Shown here: one piece after another, positions 25,166-33,956 of the stretch | Numbering within the stretch: the stretch's first letter is position 1 | How the letters are laid out: each line of letters starts with the position of its first letter | Source of the DNA: Bacillota bacterium | GTDB taxonomy: Bacteria; Bacillota; Clostridia; Acetivibrionales; JAEZXR01 | Assembly: GCA_023419605.1 (NCBI GenBank) | Contig: JAEZXR010000098.1 | Location: 29,215 to 93,214 of the forward strand | DNA length: 64,000 nucleotides | Direction: 5' to 3' | The notes under the pieces: model-generated | Databases searched by the model: none | Told to the model about the DNA's origin: nothing | Seen by the model: only the letters and a program-made list of their open reading frames with translations | Program-made: the position numbers and the translations under genes

Positions 25166-27016
25166 ATGGTGAAGACACTGAAAGGCAAAATTTCATTGAT
25201 ATACCTTTGTCTTGTGGTAATGATCGCCGTTGTGGGAGCGGCTTCGGTCATCAACCTGTACGGGCTGAGCAAGTCCATCGATGGACTGATGACGGCAAAC
25301 TATAAAAGCATCCACGCCGTCGAGAATATGCTGGAAGCGGTGGAACGGCAGGACAGTGCCTCCCTCATTTATATCTATATTGACAAACAGAAAGGAATCG
25401 ACCTTTTTACGGAAAACAACAGCTCCTTTCTTCGCTGGTACAATACCGAGTCAACCAACATCACCGAGCAAGGCGAGCAAGCGCTGGTTGCTAATATAAA
25501 TACCTACTATACCGCCTATGTAAAGCTCTTTTCCGAGCTGCAGGAAATTCGGAATACAAAAGGGATTGAGGCCAGCGTAGAATTCTATAACAGCAGAATC
25601 ATGCCTGATTTTATTACAGTAAAACAGGAATTGAAGGCATTATCTACATTAAATGAAAAAGCCATGTTTAAAAGTAAGGACAAGGCTACCAAAACCGCCA
25701 GAACCTCCATGTACTGGCTTCTGATTCTTTCTGCCGTTACGATTATCGGAGGTTTTCTGATGTCGAGATTCTTTACCCACCGGTTTTTGCGCCCCATCTA
25801 TACCCTTACACAAACCATGAAACTGGTCAAGGCCGGGGATCTGAACCAAGAGGCTACCATCATATCCCAGGACGAAATCGGAGAACTTGCCGTTGAATTC
25901 AACAACATGACGAAACGCCTTCAACAGTACGAACAGAGCGCTATTGGCAGACTGATGGAAGAAAAGAACAAATCTGTGGCTATTGTTAAGAGCATATCCG
26001 ACCCTTTGGTCGTATTAGACTCTCACTACCGGATTCTTCTTTTAAATGAATCCTGTGAGAAGCTCTTTTCGGTCCACGAGACAAGTGCAGTAAATAAACA
26101 CTTCCTGGAGGTCATCCGCAACGGAGAGCTATTTGACTACATCTCCAGTACCTTTGAGGCCCGGGAGGAGCTTAGGGAGAAAACAATCTCCATTTTGGTG
26201 GAGGGGGAGGAATACTACTTCAATGTCATGGTGACTACCCTCAAGGATATGGATACAAACCTGAGCGGGATGATCGTCGTATTTCATAACATCACTCAGC
26301 TCAAATACCTGGAGAAGGTTCGTACAGATTTTATTGCCACCATTTCCCACGAGTTTAAGACACCCCTCACGTCCATTATTATGGGCACGGACTTGATTCT
26401 GGATGAAGGCATGGGACTCTTAAATGGAGACCAAAAGGACGTAATGAATACCATAAAAGAAGACAGCCAGCGGCTTTCCACCCTGGTTCACGACCTTCTT
26501 GAGCTGTCGAAAATCGAGTCCGGCAAGGCCATATTCCATATGAAGCCTTGCCGTATAGACGGTATTATCGAGAACTCCATAAAACAGTTTTATCCACTGG
26601 CAGAGCAAAAGGATATCCAGCTTAATTTCGAATGCGATGAGGATTTGCCGAAAGTGGATGCAGACCCGGAAAAGATCACCTGGGTTCTGAATAACCTGGT
26701 ATCCAATGCCTTAAAGTACACCAATGCAGGAGATGAAATCCATGTAAGTGCCGCTGCCGAAAATGGGAAAATGCATATCACGGTAAAAGATACGGGAGCC
26801 GGAATTCCCGAAGAATACCTGGATAAAATATTTGATAAGTTTGTTCAGGTCAAAGGCTACGACCTGGAGATGAGAGGCACAGGTCTGGGCCTTGCCGTTG
26901 TAAAAGAAATTATAGAGGCCCATCATGGAGAAATAAAATGTGAAAGCAAGCTGGATTCGGGAAGCAGCTTTACTTTTACTTTGAATTTGAGTAAGGAAAG
27001 AAGTGAAAAAGTATGA
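25166..27016 (+). CDS. Membrane sensor histidine kinase (HAMP-PAS-HisKA-HATPase)
   Basis: 616 aa. Membrane helix 1 (~9-31), an extracytoplasmic helical sensor (~32-185, four-helix-bundle type), helix 2 (~187-207), HAMP (~208-262), PAS (~275-385), HisKA with the phosphoacceptor in ISHEFKTPLTS (~397) and an ATPase domain with NNLVSNALKY, DTGAGIP and GTGLGLAVV. AAGGAG supports the ATG at 25166. It overlaps its response regulator by 4 nt and is divergent from the kdp operon. It is not a KdpD C-terminus, although it might control kdp from its position. Confidence 0.93.
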   Translation: MVKTLKGKISLIYLCLVVMIAVVGAASVINLYGLSKSIDGLMTANYKSIHAVENMLEAVERQDSASLIYIYIDKQKGIDLFTENNSSFLRWYNTESTNITEQGEQALVANINTYYTAYVKLFSELQEIRNTKGIEASVEFYNSRIMPDFITVKQELKALSTLNEKAMFKSKDKATKTARTSMYWLLILSAVTIIGGFLMSRFFTHRFLRPIYTLTQTMKLVKAGDLNQEATIISQDEIGELAVEFNNMTKRLQQYEQSAIGRLMEEKNKSVAIVKSISDPLVVLDSHYRILLLNESCEKLFSVHETSAVNKHFLEVIRNGELFDYISSTFEAREELREKTISILVEGEEYYFNVMVTTLKDMDTNLSGMIVVFHNITQLKYLEKVRTDFIATISHEFKTPLTSIIMGTDLILDEGMGLLNGDQKDVMNTIKEDSQRLSTLVHDLLELSKIESGKAIFHMKPCRIDGIIENSIKQFYPLAEQKDIQLNFECDEDLPKVDADPEKITWVLNNLVSNALKYTNAGDEIHVSAAAENGKMHITVKDTGAGIPEEYLDKIFDKFVQVKGYDLEMRGTGLGLAVVKEIIEAHHGEIKCESKLDSGSSFTFTLNLSKERSEKV

Positions 27017-27600
27017 AGAAGATTTTAGTTATTGATGATACGAAGAATATCCGGCTCATGCTGACGAAGTGCCTTGAACTGGAAGGCTATCACGTAACCA
27101 CCGCCAGTGACGGAAAAGAGGCCATTGAACAATTTAAAAAACATACCTTTGATTTGGCTTTTTTAGATATTAAACTGCCTGAAATCAGAGGAACGGAAGT
27201 GCTGAAAAGAATTCGGGAAATGGGAATCGAGACGCCCGTCATCATCATCACTGCCTACGGTACTGTAAAAAACGCCGTTGATTGCACCCATTTGGGTGCC
27301 GTGGCTTATGTGCAGAAACCTTTCACTGCAGACAAGATCCGGTCGGTATTGGGCGAATTTTATGGTAAGGAGAAGAATGCAGATTCAGCCAATAACAGTT
27401 TGGAAGCCACCCTCCATCGTATTAGGGAGTTAATCAGCAGCAATGCCTTCACCGAAGCCCTGCAGCTACTGAAAAAGGTGTTTTCCATTGATACGGAAAG
27501 ACCCGAACTTTTCCTGCTGATCAGCCAGGCTTACAGAGGGCTTGGCAATTTGGACTATGCAGAAAAATATTATAAAACCTATGAGCTCTTCAAGAATTAA
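27013..27600 (+). CDS. Response regulator with receiver and helical C-terminal domain, no DNA-binding domain
   Basis: 195 aa. Residues 1-120 form a receiver: acidic pocket DDTKN, phosphoacceptor Asp in AFLDIKLPE (~53), Thr/Ser in IITAYG, Lys in QKPF. The rest (~130-195) is helical with a TPR-like repeat (FTEALQLLKKVFSIDTERPEL ... AYRGLGNLDYAEKYYKTYELF; shown in two parts). No winged-helix, LuxR or Fis domain is present, so output probably goes through protein contact. Coupled to the kinase gene by ATGA overlap. Confidence 0.9.
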   Translation: MKKILVIDDTKNIRLMLTKCLELEGYHVTTASDGKEAIEQFKKHTFDLAFLDIKLPEIRGTEVLKRIREMGIETPVIIITAYGTVKNAVDCTHLGAVAYVQKPFTADKIRSVLGEFYGKEKNADSANNSLEATLHRIRELISSNAFTEALQLLKKVFSIDTERPELFLLISQAYRGLGNLDYAEKYYKTYELFKN

Positions 27601-27615
27601 AGTGTCGGCGAATAA

Positions 27616-27812
27616 TTTACTTTATTCCGTATAGAATACGATAAACAGCGTTCACTCCTGTATTTTACAACGAACGGTTTTGAAGATAGCGAAGCCTTGG
27701 GATGTAATAATTTCTACCTCCGAAAACCTATAGAATGTCTGGTCTTTTATGCGTTTATCTGGTATTATTTTAGAGAACTATTATTATGTTCTATTTCGCT
27801 AGAGTATTGAAG
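27616..27812 (+). pseudogene. Possible remnant of an acetyltransferase-like gene
   Basis: An open stretch without a start codon reads YFTTNGFEDSEALGCNNFYL RKPIE in one frame, a pattern like the C-terminal strand and helix of GNAT acetyltransferases (YxxxGF). A stop lies just upstream in frame. Probably a decayed gene end; weak evidence. Confidence 0.25.
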
Positions 27813-27821
27813 GGGAAACAA

Positions 27822-28874
27822 ATGAGAAAATATCATGGCAATAAACTTGTTTTACTGTTTTTATGTTTTATGATGCCTTTTGGCTTTGCAGCATGCAAAC
27901 CTAAATTTTCAGCGATGGAACCGGTAAGTCAATCCAAGTTCCTGCTAGGTACCGATTGTCAGATTACCATTTATGATCCAGTCGATACGAAGGTCTTCGA
28001 TAAAGCCTTTGACCGTATCGCGGAGATTGAAAGGGAAATGACCGTCAACAATGCAGATACCAGTGAAATTATCCGGTTGAACCAGGCGGCAGGAAAGCAG
28101 GAAGTGAAAATAAGCGCCGACACGTTTTCCGTTCTGGAAAAAGGGTTATATTATTCACAGTTGTCCGAAGGAAGATTCGATGTCACTGTGGGTCCCCTTG
28201 TAAAGCTGTGGAATATAAACACCAGCGAAGCTGCCATTCCCAGTGAAAGCGATCTGCAAAAAGCACTTCCGCTGATTGATTATAAAAAGCTGCATCTAAA
28301 TAAAGAGACCTCAACGGCAAAACTGGATGCGGAAGGAATGATGGTGGATTTGGGAGGCGTCGCAAAAGGCTTTACAGCCGATGAAGTCGGCAAGGTCTTG
28401 CGTCAGAACGGGGTTCAGCATGCTATCATAAACCTCGGCGGCAATGTACTTACACTGGGCTCCAAACCGTCAGGAGAGGATTGGAAGGTGGGCGTACAGC
28501 ATCCGCAGGAACACCGTGGCACCTATGTAGGAATCGTAAAAGTTAAAAACAAAACCGCTGTTACCTCCGGCATCTACGAAAGGTTTTTTGAAAAAGACGG
28601 AAAAATTTATCATCATATCCTGGATAAAAAGACTGGATATCCCGTAGAGAATAATTTATTCAGCGCCACTGTTATCACTACCCTCTCTTCCAATGGAGAC
28701 GGCTTATCCAACACATTGTTCCAGATGGGCATAGACCGGGGAATGGAATTGCAAAAGCAGCTTACGGATATCGAAGTTATCTTTGTAACGAAGGATAAGA
28801 AAATTTATGTTTCCCAGGGGTTAAAGGACTCTTTCGAGTTAACCGACGACAGCTTTCAGGTTTTTTATAAATAA
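27822..28874 (+). CDS. apbE: FAD:protein FMN transferase, lipoprotein
   Basis: 350 aa. Lipoprotein signal with lipobox FAAC (Cys ~23). ApbE motifs: MTVNNADTSEIIRLN, DLGGVAKGFTADEV (~180), INLGGNVLTLGSKP (~205) and the Asp/Thr metal site in YHHILDKKTGYPV. It attaches FMN through a phosphoester to Thr residues of Rnf, Nqr or other extracytoplasmic flavoproteins, using FAD and Mg. AAGGGGA lies 5 nt before ATG at 27822. No Rnf genes are in the window, so its client is elsewhere. Confidence 0.93.
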   Translation: MRKYHGNKLVLLFLCFMMPFGFAACKPKFSAMEPVSQSKFLLGTDCQITIYDPVDTKVFDKAFDRIAEIEREMTVNNADTSEIIRLNQAAGKQEVKISADTFSVLEKGLYYSQLSEGRFDVTVGPLVKLWNINTSEAAIPSESDLQKALPLIDYKKLHLNKETSTAKLDAEGMMVDLGGVAKGFTADEVGKVLRQNGVQHAIINLGGNVLTLGSKPSGEDWKVGVQHPQEHRGTYVGIVKVKNKTAVTSGIYERFFEKDGKIYHHILDKKTGYPVENNLFSATVITTLSSNGDGLSNTLFQMGIDRGMELQKQLTDIEVIFVTKDKKIYVSQGLKDSFELTDDSFQVFYK

Positions 28875-28895
28875 TATATCCCTCGACTCTGTAAA

Positions 28896-28941
28896 AAGCA
28901 AAAGCTCTCCACGGATAAAAATCCGTGGAGAGCTTTTGCTT
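28896..28941. terminator. Terminator of apbE
   Basis: A perfect 21-bp stem (arm AAGCAAAAGCTCTCCACGGA plus T) with loop AAAA; it also faces the convergent ribbon-helix-helix gene. Confidence 0.88.
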
Positions 28942-28977
28942 CCAAGAGACCTCATAGCCCGCTTAAGCTACAACGCT

Positions 28978-29160
28978 TCATTCCTCCACCTGGCTATCAG
29001 CTTCCTGGTCCATTACCTTTTTATTTCTTTTTCGAAGGGCCTCCTGCAGCAGGTATTCGATCTGCCCGTTGACGGAACGGAATTCCTCTTCTGCCCAACG
29101 GCTGATTTCCTCCCACATCCGTGGATTCAAACGCAATAATATCGTCTTTTTCTCCGCCAT
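28978..29160 (-). CDS. Arc/CopG-type ribbon-helix-helix protein
   Basis: 60 aa. KKTILLRLNPRMWEEISRWA is the beta strand plus helix of an Arc-like ribbon-helix-helix, followed by FRSVNGQIEYLLQEALRKR (helix 2). A charged tail follows. The ATG at 29160 has AAGGG about 10 nt upstream; GTG three codons earlier is possible. It lies 13 nt after the SPFH gene, so it is co-transcribed with it. A DNA-binding autoregulator of the pair is likely; no toxin gene is adjacent. Confidence 0.82.
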   Translation of the reverse strand: MAEKKTILLRLNPRMWEEISRWAEEEFRSVNGQIEYLLQEALRKRNKKVMDQEADSQVEE

Positions 29161-29173
29161 TTTCGTCACACCC

Positions 29174-30034
29174 TTAGTTATGGAGTGTTCCGGTGTTGAT
29201 CACAGGTTGGGTAGACCTTTCACCACAGAGTACTACCAGAAGATTGCTGACCATGGCCGCTTTACGCTCTTCATCCAGTTCGACGATTCCCTTATCGCCC
29301 AGCTGAGTCAGCGCCATTTGAACCATTCCCACTGCACCTTCTACGATCTTCTGTCTCGCTGCGATAATAGCAGCGGCTTGTTGTCTTTGCAGCATGGCTG
29401 CCGCAATTTCCGGCGCATAGGCCAGATGGCTCAGTCTCGCCTCTTCTATAATAACGCCTGCCTTGCCCAGTCTTTCCTGCAATTCATTCTTCAACGTTTC
29501 AGAAACCTCATCCGCGCTTCCCCGTAAGGACATGCCCTCACTGACGTCATAAGGGTACAAGCCCGCCATATGGCGAAGTGCAGACTCGCTTTGAGTCTTC
29601 ACGTATTCAATATAGTTGTCTACTTCATATAATGCCTGAACAGTATTTTCAACTCTCCAAACCACAACCGCAGCAATTTCAATCGGATTACCCATTTCAT
29701 CGTTTACTTTGAGCTTTTCTCCGTTTAAATTCCTGGAACGGAGAGAGACCTTCTTTTTTCCGTAAAAGGGATTTGCCCAGTGCCATCCGGGAGTTTTAAC
29801 CGTTCCCCTATAGTCACCGAAAAGTGTTACGGCTGCAGCCTTGTTAGGCTGTAGTGTAAAGAAGCCGCAGACAACAATCAACCACGCCACAAAAAACAGA
29901 ATACCTGTAATAACAGCCACCAGCGAGGCATAAGCCACCCCTATAATAAATACAATTACAGACACTGCCAGTAAAAGCAGGCTCCATAGGATGGCACTAA
30001 ACCCCGAGGTCACTTTGATTTCTTTCTCCTGCAT
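29174..30034 (-). CDS. SPFH/band-7 domain membrane protein
   Basis: 286 aa. Two membrane segments near the N-terminus (~12-34 and ~36-58), then an SPFH domain (QPNKAAAVTLFGDYRGTVKT ... AAVVVWRVENTVQALYEVDN; ~60-235) and an Ala/Gln-rich coiled helix (MLQRQQAAAIIAARQKIVEG). Such stomatin/flotillin-like proteins form membrane scaffolds in functional microdomains. AGGAGG precedes ATG. Its small partner is the ribbon-helix-helix protein downstream. Clients are unknown. Confidence 0.9.
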   Translation of the reverse strand: MQEKEIKVTSGFSAILWSLLLLAVSVIVFIIGVAYASLVAVITGILFFVAWLIVVCGFFTLQPNKAAAVTLFGDYRGTVKTPGWHWANPFYGKKKVSLRSRNLNGEKLKVNDEMGNPIEIAAVVVWRVENTVQALYEVDNYIEYVKTQSESALRHMAGLYPYDVSEGMSLRGSADEVSETLKNELQERLGKAGVIIEEARLSHLAYAPEIAAAMLQRQQAAAIIAARQKIVEGAVGMVQMALTQLGDKGIVELDEERKAAMVSNLLVVLCGERSTQPVINTGTLHN

Positions 30035-30123
30035 GCAATCAAACCTCCTAAATTAATATCAATGTGATATCATTATTATATCATATTTATATTACATTTC
30101 AACTGATTTATCAAAGTTTTACG

Positions 30124-30163
30124 GATAAAATAAGACCCGGTGCGCACCGGGTCTTATTTTATC
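30124..30163 (-). terminator. Terminator of rbr (perfect 40-bp palindrome)
   Basis: Twenty-base arms meet at TGC|GCA, with an A/T-rich rim on both strands, 38 nt past the rbr stop. Confidence 0.85.
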
Positions 30164-30200
30164 TGCCTGCCAAAAGGCATCGATGGTTTTTTAATAATTT

Positions 30201-30794
30201 TTAATAGGTTTCAACAAAAACTTCAAAGTAGGATTGTGGATGTACGCATGCAGGACATTTGTCAAGGGCTCCTACGCCTTCATGAACATATCCGCAGTTG
30301 CCGCACTTCCAGAGGACCTTTTCATCCTTCTTGAAGACCTTTCCTTCTTCAATATTTTGCGCCAGCTTGTTATACCTTGTCTCATGGCGCTTTTCTGCGG
30401 ATGCTATCATTTTAAATGCTGCTGCAACTTCTGGGAAACCTTCTTCTTCTGCAACTTTTGCAAAAGCCGGATACAGGTCTGCCCATTCTTCATTTTCACC
30501 GCTGGCAGCTGCCTTCAGGTTATCCAGCGTAGTTCCCTGTGCAACAGGAAATCCTGCGGTAATTTCAATCATTGCAGGAAGTTCTCCCTGGAGCCCTTCC
30601 AAAAGGAACTTATAGAACCTTTTTGCATGTTCCTTCTCATTATCGGCAGTTTCGATAAAAATGCTCTTAATCTGCTTGTAGCCTTCCTTATCTGCTACCG
30701 AAGCATAATAGGTATAGCGATTGCGAGCCTGTGACTCTCCGGCAAATGCCTTTAATAGATTTTCTGCTGTTTTTGTTCCTTTCAAGCTTTTCAT
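30201..30794 (-). CDS. rbr: Rubrerythrin
   Basis: 197 aa. A ferritin-like diiron domain (~1-150) with ligands in GESQARNRY, DNEKEHAKRF and SAEKRHETRY, then a rubredoxin-like domain (~155-197) with CGNCGYVHEG and CPACVHP giving the FeCys4 site. It is an NAD(P)H-linked peroxidase of anaerobes. GGAGGT precedes ATG. It follows a PerR/Fur-type gene by 11 nt, so oxidative stress most likely induces both. Confidence 0.96.
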   Translation of the reverse strand: MKSLKGTKTAENLLKAFAGESQARNRYTYYASVADKEGYKQIKSIFIETADNEKEHAKRFYKFLLEGLQGELPAMIEITAGFPVAQGTTLDNLKAAASGENEEWADLYPAFAKVAEEEGFPEVAAAFKMIASAEKRHETRYNKLAQNIEEGKVFKKDEKVLWKCGNCGYVHEGVGALDKCPACVHPQSYFEVFVETY

Positions 30795-30805
30795 AAATGA
30801 CCTCC

Positions 30806-31237
30806 TCAGTTTTTATTATTATTATCATTAAGGCACGTTGAACATGTACCCTTATAATAAACGTTTCTTTCTCTGATGTCGAAATGTTCCAGCCCCTCTG
30901 TTTTTGTATCCTCTATTTTTATATAGAAGTCATAAACATTTCCGCAGACATCGCATTTAAAATGCCCATGGTTGGAAATATCCGCATCATACCGGACCTC
31001 ATTGTCTTCGATCGTCACCGACCGGGCAATTTTTGCATCGGTAAACAGGCTCAGGGTATTGTATACCGTAGTTTTTGATAACGTAGGTATTTCTTTGACC
31101 AATCCCTCATATATTTGTTCTACTGTAGGATGATTTTTCCTTTTCAGCAGGTACTCCATTACCTTAATCCTTGGATAGGAAGGTTTTATATTATGTTCCA
31201 TTAAATATTGTCCCACGTTATCCAAATTACCTCTCAT
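30806..31237 (-). CDS. perR: Fur-family regulator, probably PerR
   Basis: 143 aa. Winged-helix (~15-85, HPTVEQIYEGLVKEIPTLS) and dimerisation/metal domain with HGHFKCDVCGNVYDF and CSTCLNDN, the two CX2C pairs of the structural zinc site. The link to rbr and the PerR-box-like palindrome in its own promoter argue for PerR, the metal-based peroxide sensor, over Fur; residue-level proof is not possible by eye. AAAGGGG precedes ATG. Confidence 0.85.
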   Translation of the reverse strand: MRGNLDNVGQYLMEHNIKPSYPRIKVMEYLLKRKNHPTVEQIYEGLVKEIPTLSKTTVYNTLSLFTDAKIARSVTIEDNEVRYDADISNHGHFKCDVCGNVYDFYIKIEDTKTEGLEHFDIRERNVYYKGTCSTCLNDNNNKN

Positions 31238-31282
31238 AAAAAAAGCCCCTTTGCAAGACTCAATTTGTAGTCATTTCATTTT

Positions 31283-31295
31283 TGTAATGATTACA
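31283..31295. promoter_or_regulatory. PerR/Fur-box-like palindrome
   Basis: The perfect palindrome TGTAATGATTACA lies just downstream of the -10 box of perR-rbr. PerR boxes of Firmicutes are variants of TTATAATNATTATAA. Confidence 0.6.
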
Positions 31296-31301
31296 TTTTG
31301 T

Positions 31302-31330
31302 ATTTTATATCCATTTTCATCTCTTGTCAA
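31302..31330 (-). promoter_or_regulatory. Promoter of perR-rbr
   Basis: Minus strand TTGACA (31325-31330) and TAAAAT (31302-31307), spacing 17 nt. Confidence 0.65.
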
Positions 31331-31360
31331 TACCTTTTTGATAAAAATTTTATAAAAAGT

Positions 31361-31396
31361 AAAAAGGCCAGACCCTTTATAAAGGTCTGACCTTTT
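31361..31396 (-). terminator. Terminator of the feo operon
   Basis: Stem AAAAGGCCAGACC / GGTCTGACCTTTT (one mismatch) 15 nt after the last feo gene. Confidence 0.8.
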
Positions 31397-31410
31397 GTGC
31401 CTGCCTATAT

Positions 31411-31560
31411 TTATTTACTGCCACAGCCACTGCAACCGCCCTTACTGCAATCTCCGCTGGAGCAGCAGGTCCCTTGACCCCTTTTCATCCGAAGAACCTG
31501 CCGTACAATAATATATGCTGTTGCGGCAATGATAAGCCCGCCAAGAATCCAATTAATCAT
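31411..31560 (-). CDS. FeoB-associated Cys-rich membrane protein
   Basis: 49 aa. An N-terminal membrane helix (~3-20, NWILGGLIIAATAYIIVRQV), a basic stretch (RMKRGQG) and a cysteine-rich tail (TCCSSGDCSKGGCSGCGSK, six Cys). This is the short peptide family that follows feoB in Clostridia and has been proposed to replace FeoC or to handle Fe(II). It starts 27 nt after feoB, with AAGGTG upstream. Confidence 0.9.
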   Translation of the reverse strand: MINWILGGLIIAATAYIIVRQVLRMKRGQGTCCSSGDCSKGGCSGCGSK

Positions 31561-31587
31561 TTTTTCACCTTCTTCCAAAGGACATTC

Positions 31588-33633
31588 CTATTGCAAACCG
31601 AACAGCCTTCCCACCTGGAAAACAAGGAACGCTGCAACCCAGGCAAGCCCCGTTGTATACCCTGCTGTTATTAATGTCCATTTCCATGAATTCATTTCTC
31701 TCTTGATGGTGGCAAAAGCTGCCATACAAGGTACATAGAGCAAGGAGAAAACCATGAATGCATACGCCGTCAGCGGAGTATAAATGGATTGAAGCTGCTG
31801 GACCAGGTCTACGGATGTTTCATCCGCCCCGCTAATTCCATGCAGAATTCCCATCGTGGATACCACCGCTTCCTTGGCTACAAAACCCGTAAGCAGTGAA
31901 ACTGCAGACTGCCAATCGCCAAAGCCCAGAGGGATAAAAATTGGAGCGATCAACCTTCCGATAGCAGCCAGGATGCTTTCACCCGGATCTTCGACCATCT
32001 GGAAAGTGAAGTTAAAGGACTGCAGGAACCAGATTACAACTGCTGCTGCGAATATGATGGTTCCGGCTTTCTTTACAAAGCCTTTTCCACGGTCCCACAT
32101 ATGAATCATCAACCCCTTAAGGGTAGGGATTCTGTATGGCGGCAATTCCATAACAAAGGGAGCCGCTTCCCCCTTAAAGACTGTCTTTTTGAGAACAATT
32201 CCCGAAAGAACAGCAACTACAATACCGATCAGATAGATGGAGAAAATCACCAACGGCTGGCTGCCTGCAAAGAATGCAGATATGAATACGAGATAAATCG
32301 GAAGCCTCGCACCACAAGACATAAACGGAGTCAGCATGATGGTTAATCTTCTGTCTTTTTCATTTTCCAGTGTCCTGGTACTCATAACAGCCGGCACCGT
32401 ACAACCGAAGCCCATCAACATCGGGATAAAGGATTTACCTGTAAGCCCCAGCTTCCTGAGCAGCCGGTCCATGACAAAAGCCGCTCTTGCCATATAGCCG
32501 CTGTCTTCAAGAATAGAGAGGAAGAAAAACAGGATCATGATTTGCGGCACAAACACCAGCATACTTCCCATACCGCCGATAATACCGCCAACGATCAGTC
32601 CGTTGAGCCAATCTGCCGCTCCAGCTGCTACCAATGCACCCGAAACAAATTCAGACAGGGTTCCGTTGATTAACCCATCCAGAAAATCAATGGTAAAGGA
32701 ACCAATAGCTCCGAAGGTTATAGTGAACACGCCATACATGATCACTAAAAACAAGGGAATCGCCAAAATCCGGTTGGTAACTACCTTGTCGATTTTATCG
32801 GAAATTGTAAGGTTTGATCCTTTATCTTTCTTTTTAACCGCTTTGGTCACGACATTGGATATATAGCGGTACCGATTGTCCGCAATAATAGTTTCTATAT
32901 CATTGTCGTAATTCTTTTCAAGCTGTTCCCGGTAAGGCTTTATTGCACTCAGGACCGTCACAGGAACCTTCAGCTTTTCCTTGACTTTTTCATCTCCCTC
33001 CAAAAGCTTTAATGCAACCCATCTGGCGTTCAAAGTCTTTCGTTCTATGGAAGAAATGATTTTTCCTTCTATTTCATCAATGCAGTTCTCTATTGCTTCA
33101 TCATAGATAGAGGAAGTTTGTTGAACCGTCTTACTTGCTGCCGTTTGGGCAACCTGCAGCGCTTTTTGCATCAATTCGTTGACACCGCGTCCCTTACTGG
33201 CTGAAGTCCCCAATACAGGAACTCCCAAAAGCTTTTCCAGAACCGCCGTGTCGATTTTGTCCCCTCTTGCCTCTACCGCATCCATCATATTCAGCGCTAC
33301 TATGACGGGAATTCCCAATTCCATAAGCTGCGTCGTCAGATACAAATTTCTTTCGATGTTGGTCGCTTCTACAATGTTTATAACCACATCGGGCTTCTCG
33401 TCGAGGATATAATCCCTGGCAATGATTTCTTCCATACTATAAGGAGAAAGAGAATAAATTCCCGGAAGGTCCACTACCTTGATTTCTTCCTTGAACCTCC
33501 TTGCTCTTCCCTCTTTCTTCTCTACGGTAACGCCGGGCCAGTTTCCTACATACTGCGTGCTCCCGGTAATCTCATTAAACATGGTGGTTTTTCCACAGTT
33601 AGGATTTCCCACCAAAGCAAACGTGTAACTCAT
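31588..33633 (-). CDS. feoB: Ferrous iron transporter FeoB
   Basis: 681 aa. An N-terminal G domain with G1 GNPNCGKTT, G2 GVTVEKKEG, G3 DLPGIYSLSPYS, G4 NMMDAV and G5 SASKGRG, a helical GDI region, then membrane segments with two gate motifs (around SCGARLPIY and PFVMELPPYRIPT). It imports Fe(II) in a nucleotide-dependent way. ATG at 33633 has AAGGGGAG upstream. A Fur box precedes it although two feoA genes lie upstream in the same direction, suggesting its own promoter as well. Confidence 0.97.
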   Translation of the reverse strand: MSYTFALVGNPNCGKTTMFNEITGSTQYVGNWPGVTVEKKEGRARRFKEEIKVVDLPGIYSLSPYSMEEIIARDYILDEKPDVVINIVEATNIERNLYLTTQLMELGIPVIVALNMMDAVEARGDKIDTAVLEKLLGVPVLGTSASKGRGVNELMQKALQVAQTAASKTVQQTSSIYDEAIENCIDEIEGKIISSIERKTLNARWVALKLLEGDEKVKEKLKVPVTVLSAIKPYREQLEKNYDNDIETIIADNRYRYISNVVTKAVKKKDKGSNLTISDKIDKVVTNRILAIPLFLVIMYGVFTITFGAIGSFTIDFLDGLINGTLSEFVSGALVAAGAADWLNGLIVGGIIGGMGSMLVFVPQIMILFFFLSILEDSGYMARAAFVMDRLLRKLGLTGKSFIPMLMGFGCTVPAVMSTRTLENEKDRRLTIMLTPFMSCGARLPIYLVFISAFFAGSQPLVIFSIYLIGIVVAVLSGIVLKKTVFKGEAAPFVMELPPYRIPTLKGLMIHMWDRGKGFVKKAGTIIFAAAVVIWFLQSFNFTFQMVEDPGESILAAIGRLIAPIFIPLGFGDWQSAVSLLTGFVAKEAVVSTMGILHGISGADETSVDLVQQLQSIYTPLTAYAFMVFSLLYVPCMAAFATIKREMNSWKWTLITAGYTTGLAWVAAFLVFQVGRLFGLQ

Positions 33634-33653
33634 GTTATGACTCCCCTTTTGCA

Positions 33654-33672
33654 ATTGATAATCATTATCAAT
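33654..33672. promoter_or_regulatory. Fur box upstream of feoB
   Basis: The perfect 19-bp palindrome ATTGATAATCATTATCAAT, identical to one at 44614-44632. It matches the classical Fur box. Confidence 0.85.
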
Positions 33673-33713
33673 GATTATTTAAAAAAAATGCTACTCTTCC
33701 TATGTAGCCTCTT

Positions 33714-33938
33714 TTATTCTACAAATATATTCTCAGCTTCCGCTTTTCTAAAGGTTAATTCATATCCACGGATATTTACTTCAATCGGATCACCCAGAGG
33801 TGCCACCTTCCGCACCAGAATCTCTGCTCCTTTGGTAACCCCCATATCCATCAATCTCCGCCGCACTGCACCTTCACCGCCGATTTTGGTTATAACTCCC
33901 TTTTCGCCGGGTTTCAATTCCCTTAGTACTCTTTCCAC
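33714..33938 (-). CDS. feoA: FeoA family protein
   Basis: 74 aa SH3-like FeoA domain (LKPGEKGVITKIGGEGAVRR, MDMGVTKGAEILVRKVAPLG). It assists FeoB in the cytoplasm. The start is GTG at 33938 with AAAGGAG 9 nt upstream. It is the second of two feoA genes in tandem. Confidence 0.92.
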   Translation of the reverse strand: MERVLRELKPGEKGVITKIGGEGAVRRRLMDMGVTKGAEILVRKVAPLGDPIEVNIRGYELTFRKAEAENIFVE

Positions 33939-33956
33939 CTGTGCTGTCTCCTTTCC

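Noticed and set aside
25166..27600. Kinase/regulator pair as KdpDE
   Set aside because: The kinase has no KdpD or USP domain and the regulator no OmpR-type winged helix.
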